Origin: Desulfomicrobiaceae bacterium
GTDB taxonomy: Bacteria; Desulfobacterota; Desulfovibrionia; Desulfovibrionales; Desulfomicrobiaceae
Assembly (NCBI GenBank): GCA_003530935.1
Contig: DPEO01000125.1
Span: forward strand, 1 to 40,992
Reading direction: 5' to 3'
DNA length: 40,992 nt
Below the pieces are notes generated by a model. The model had not been told where the DNA came from. It ran no database searches and saw only the letters and a list, made by a program, of their open reading frames with translations. Position 1 is the first letter of the stretch, and every line of letters starts with the position of its first letter. The position numbers and the translations under genes are program-made. Of the stretch, positions 38,083 through 40,992 are shown one piece after another.

Positions 38083-39072
38083 ATGAAGATTTATTATGAG
38101 AAAGATGCGGATTTACATATACTGCAAGATAAGACGGTCGCCATCATTGGCTACGGAAGCCAAGGCCATGCCCATGCCCAGAACCTGCGGGATTCTGGAG
38201 TGCGGGTGGTCATCGGCCAGCGGCCGGGTGGTGCCAACTGGGCCCTTGCCCGGGAGCACGGTTTTGAGCCGGTGAGCGCTGCCGAGGCCGCGGCGCAGGC
38301 GGACCTCATCATGATCTTGGTGCAGGACCAGTACCAGCCTCAAGTGTATCAACAGGAGATCCTGCCAGGGCTCACCGCGGGCAAGACCCTTCTTTTTGGC
38401 CATGGCTTCAACATCCACTACCACCAGATCGTGCCGCCCGCGGACGTGGATGTGGCCATGATCGCCCCCAAGGGCCCGGGGCATCTGGTGCGCCGGGAAT
38501 TTGAGAAGGGCGGCGGCGTGCCGTGCCTGGTGGCGGTGCATCAGGATGCCACCGGTCAGGCCTTGCCCAAGGCCTTGGCGTACGCCGCAGGGATTGGCGG
38601 CGCCCGCTCGGGGGTCATCGAAACCACCTTCGCCGAGGAAACGGAAACGGACCTTTTTGGTGAGCAGGCCGTACTCTGCGGCGGCGTGAGCGAGCTCATC
38701 CGTGCGGGTTTCGAGACCTTGGTGGAAGCAGGATATCAGCCGGAAATCGCCTTTTTCGAGTGCATGCACGAGCTCAAGCTCATTGTGGATTTGCTCTACG
38801 AGGGCGGCTTCAAGAAGATGCATTACTCCATCAGTGACACCGCAGAGTTTGGCGACTACTGCACTGGCCCCCGCGTGATCGGCCCTGAATCCCGTCAGGC
38901 TATGCGCCAGGTGTTGCGGGAAATTCAAGACGGCACCTTTGCCCGTAACTGGATTTTGGAGAATAAAGCCGGCCTGCCGTCCTTTTTGGCCAAGCGGCGT
39001 CAGGCCCATGAACACGCCATTGAGCAGGTGGGAGACCGCTTGCGTTCCATGATGCGCTGGCTTGGGAAGTAG
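38083..39072 (+). CDS. ilvC: Ketol-acid reductoisomerase
   Basis: 329-residue class I enzyme converting acetolactate to dihydroxyisovalerate with NAD(P)H and Mg2+. The Rossmann motif is GYGSQGHAHAQNL, followed by the cofactor-discriminating loop IGQRPGGANW. Metal ligands lie in the helical C-terminal domain: ETFAEETETDLFGEQAVLCGG (FGEQ is diagnostic) and FECMHELKLIVDLLYEGG. In the cofactor loop the Arg is kept but the serines that usually bind the NADPH 2'-phosphate are Pro and Gly. AAGGAG precedes ATG 38083. The first 20 codons are AT-rich like ilvN and then composition switches. A strong hairpin follows. Confidence 0.95.
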   Translation: MKIYYEKDADLHILQDKTVAIIGYGSQGHAHAQNLRDSGVRVVIGQRPGGANWALAREHGFEPVSAAEAAAQADLIMILVQDQYQPQVYQQEILPGLTAGKTLLFGHGFNIHYHQIVPPADVDVAMIAPKGPGHLVRREFEKGGGVPCLVAVHQDATGQALPKALAYAAGIGGARSGVIETTFAEETETDLFGEQAVLCGGVSELIRAGFETLVEAGYQPEIAFFECMHELKLIVDLLYEGGFKKMHYSISDTAEFGDYCTGPRVIGPESRQAMRQVLREIQDGTFARNWILENKAGLPSFLAKRRQAHEHAIEQVGDRLRSMMRWLGK

Positions 39073-39085
39073 CCCCATCGACCCT

Positions 39086-39120
39086 CCCGCCACGGGCGCC
39101 CCGTGGCGGGATTTTGTTTG
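39086..39120 (+). terminator. Terminator after ilvC
   Basis: Eleven-base-pair perfect stem CCCGCCACGGG/CCCGTGGCGGG (39086-39096 with 39100-39110), loop CGC, followed by ATTTTGTTTG. It ends the ilv transcription unit 13 bases after the stop. Confidence 0.85.
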
Positions 39121-39168
39121 CATGGGCGCGATGTTTGCGTTAGGAGCCGTCTAACCGTAGGCATTGCC

Positions 39169-40992
39169 ATGGAAGTTCCCAAGACTGAGACGCAGCTCCT
39201 CACCAAGGCGTGGAATCTGTTCTCGCAAGAGAACTTTGTCGGCGCCCATGATCTTTGCCTTGCTGGGTATGCGCAAGGCTTCCGCAGCTATGATTTGGTG
39301 CGCTTGCTCCTCGATAGCCTCAACAAAATGGGGCGGATCAGCGAGCAGGCGGACCTGACGCTGAAGATCTTGGCAGAAAACGAATACCCGCCCGCCACCG
39401 CTGCCAAGCTTTATTTCCGCGCGGGGCTCATCTTCCAACACCAACACAAGTATGACGAGGCCCGAGAGCTTTTCGAGAAAGTTCTCGCCCTGGATCCCGC
39501 ATTTCCGGGAATCGAACAGCGCATCAAGGCCTTGGCTCCCAAGCCTGCGGTGGCCAGCAGTCGGTATTCGTATCTCGTGGAGCAGGGGATCGTTTCTCAA
39601 GAGGCGTTGGCCCGGGCCCTGGAATCCAAGGACCCTGATGCCATGCTCTTGGGTGAGCTCGGTGTGCCCAAGGAAGCGTTGGGAGAAAGCCTGGCTCGGT
39701 TTTACAAAACAGACTTCGTTCCGTTTTCCGCCACCAAGGAACCGCCGTTCGAGCTTTTCGAAAAACGGCGGTTGGATCCGGATTTTCTCAAGCGTTTCGG
39801 GTGGATCCCCTTCGAGCAGCAGGGGAATCAAATCGTGGTGCTCATGCTCAATCCCTATGATTTGGGGCGGCTCGACGAGATCCGCTTCATCTATGGGACA
39901 TCGAGCATCGTTCCCAAGGTCACTTTGGCCCAAGACCTTGAGCAATATATTGATCATTTTTATCGCCAAATCACTGGCGGCGAGGATTTGGCTTCGGCGT
40001 TTGACGAGGACGTCACCACCGGGGATGTCGCTGCGGACGACACCCTTGAGGCGGACCTCTCGGAACAGGACAGCGAAGTAGTGCGCATGGTCAACGCCTT
40101 GCTGGTAGAGGCCTGGCGCAAAAATGTTTCGGATATCCATATCGAGCCCAATCCCTTCAGCCGCTATTGCCTCATCCGTTTTCGCATCGACGGCACCTGT
40201 CACGAGTTCCGTAAGGTTCGTCTCGCCTTGGCCCGGCCTATCGTCTCCCGCCTCAAGATTATGGCGCATCTCGACATTGCGGAGCGTCGCCTGCCGCAAG
40301 ACGGTAAAATCAAAATCAAGCTTCCGGACCGCAATCAAGTGGTGGAATACCGCATGGCCACCATCCCCACCATCGAAAATCAGGAAGACGTGGTGCTGCG
40401 CGTCCTGGCTTCGGGAAAGCCTTTGCCGCTGGACAAGCTGGGGCTCTTGCCCCGCAACCAGGCGGCCTTTGAGGGCATGATCCGTAAACCGTATGGCCTG
40501 ATTTTGGTGGTAGGGCCCACGGGGTCTGGAAAGACGACGACCCTGCATTCCGCGGTGAGCTACATCAACACGCCGGAGCGCAAGATCTGGACCGCAGAGG
40601 ACCCGGTGGAGATCACCCAGGAAGGGTTGCGCCAGGTGCAGGTGCAGCCCAAGATCGGGCTGACCTTTGCCGCGGTGCTGCGTTCCTTTTTACGCGCCGA
40701 TCCGGACGTCATCATGATCGGTGAGATGCGGGACAAGGAAACGGCGCATATCGGCGTGGAGGCTTCGCTCACGGGCCATCTCGTCTTCTCCACGCTGCAT
40801 ACCAATTCGGCGCCGGAGACCGTGACCCGTCTTCTGGACATGGATTTGGACCCCTTCAACTTCGCCGATTCGCTTTTGTGTGTCTTGGCCCAGCGTCTGG
40901 TCAAGACGTTGTGCCCGCACTGCAAAGAGGCCTATCCGGCTTCGGAGCAAGAAATCGAGGACCTGCGCATGGAGTTCGGCCCGGGCTTCGAT
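39169..40992 (+). CDS. Type IV pilus extension ATPase PilB / GspE family, 3' end outside window
   Basis: 608 codons are visible with no stop, so the gene continues beyond the edge. Residues 1-115 are helical and TPR-like (ETQLLTKAWNLFSQENF, YFRAGLIFQHQHKYDEARELF). About 130-280 is the GspE/MshE N-terminal domain (ESKDPDAMLLGELGVP). The ATPase core has Walker A VVGPTGSGKTTTLHS, the Asp box WTAEDPVEITQEG, Walker B VIMIGEMRDKET and the His box FSTLHTNSAPETVTRLLDM. LCPHC near 583 is the first half of a tetracysteine zinc motif. The TPR-like N-terminal extension is unusual for PilB. ATG 39169 has only a weak AGG upstream. With pilMNOPQ on the same chromosome it is most likely the pilus motor, though a type II secretion GspE cannot be excluded. 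Confidence 0.85.
   Translation, partial: MEVPKTETQLLTKAWNLFSQENFVGAHDLCLAGYAQGFRSYDLVRLLLDSLNKMGRISEQADLTLKILAENEYPPATAAKLYFRAGLIFQHQHKYDEARELFEKVLALDPAFPGIEQRIKALAPKPAVASSRYSYLVEQGIVSQEALARALESKDPDAMLLGELGVPKEALGESLARFYKTDFVPFSATKEPPFELFEKRRLDPDFLKRFGWIPFEQQGNQIVVLMLNPYDLGRLDEIRFIYGTSSIVPKVTLAQDLEQYIDHFYRQITGGEDLASAFDEDVTTGDVAADDTLEADLSEQDSEVVRMVNALLVEAWRKNVSDIHIEPNPFSRYCLIRFRIDGTCHEFRKVRLALARPIVSRLKIMAHLDIAERRLPQDGKIKIKLPDRNQVVEYRMATIPTIENQEDVVLRVLASGKPLPLDKLGLLPRNQAAFEGMIRKPYGLILVVGPTGSGKTTTLHSAVSYINTPERKIWTAEDPVEITQEGLRQVQVQPKIGLTFAAVLRSFLRADPDVIMIGEMRDKETAHIGVEASLTGHLVFSTLHTNSAPETVTRLLDMDLDPFNFADSLLCVLAQRLVKTLCPHCKEAYPASEQEIEDLRMEFGPGFD

Noticed and set aside
1..40992. CRISPR arrays, tRNA/rRNA genes, insertion sequences, phage genes or defence islands
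   Set aside because: No regularly spaced repeats, no transposase or integrase motifs and no clover-leaf-like stretches were seen; intergenic gaps are all under about 180 bases.

Overview
The window reads as a chromosomal segment of a GC-rich, anaerobic, Gram-negative bacterium. Rubredoxin, SelB, a sigma-54-type flagellar promoter, lipoproteins, a type IV pilus secretin and the gene families present together suggest a Desulfovibrionales-like member of the Desulfobacterota (former Deltaproteobacteria). That placement is an inference from gene content; no rRNA is present to confirm it. Coding density is very high, and no gap between genes exceeds about 180 bases. I see no tRNA or rRNA gene, CRISPR array, insertion sequence, integrase or phage gene. 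The first gene (phosphoglucomutase) and the last (PilB/GspE-type ATPase) run off the window.

Layout. 1-3.3 kb: phosphoglucomutase, an Smr-domain protein, and a protein with degenerate receiver and GGDEF-like regions. 3.3-4.8 kb: aspartate kinase with its own sigma-70-like promoter. 4.85-12.35 kb: a block of eight minus-strand genes. In transcription order they are a TetR regulator, an ABC permease, its ATPase, then a PhnD-like lipoprotein, a PAS histidine kinase, a single-domain response regulator, a CheX-type phosphatase and a MATE exporter. Most junctions overlap or are only a few bases long. 12.5-18.8 kb, plus strand: CDF cation transporter, a 50-residue lipoprotein, cyclophilin, a four-S1-domain protein, an unusual rubredoxin, M18 aminopeptidase and SelB, ending at a strong terminator. 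18.8-19.6 kb: a DapF-fold racemase lacking the usual DAP-binding residues. It converges on flgE (19.6-21.1 kb, minus), which has a sigma-54 promoter. 21.3-26.2 kb: pilMNOPQ, a compact operon for the type IV pilus alignment complex and secretin.

26.3-30.8 kb: an HDOD protein diverges from a beta-CASP metallo-hydrolase, rsmD, coaD and miaA. tatA (minus) follows. From a good sigma-70 promoter at about 31.15 kb, a co-directional series of genes runs to the terminator at 39.1 kb. It comprises a Cys-rich unknown, a second unknown, an XRE-cupin regulator, an acyl-CoA synthetase, a HAD phosphatase, YggT, a DUF465 protein and ilvB-ilvN-ilvC. The window closes with a PilB-type ATPase carrying a TPR-like N-terminal extension, probably the motor for the pilus whose inner frame is encoded 13-18 kb upstream.

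The parts most worth attention are the lipoprotein-kinase-receiver-CheX-MATE signalling/export locus, the two unknown genes heading the acyl-CoA synthetase/ilv series, the CX1C rubredoxin, the DapF-like racemase, and local shifts in codon composition (inside pilQ, ppiB, coaD and ilvN).
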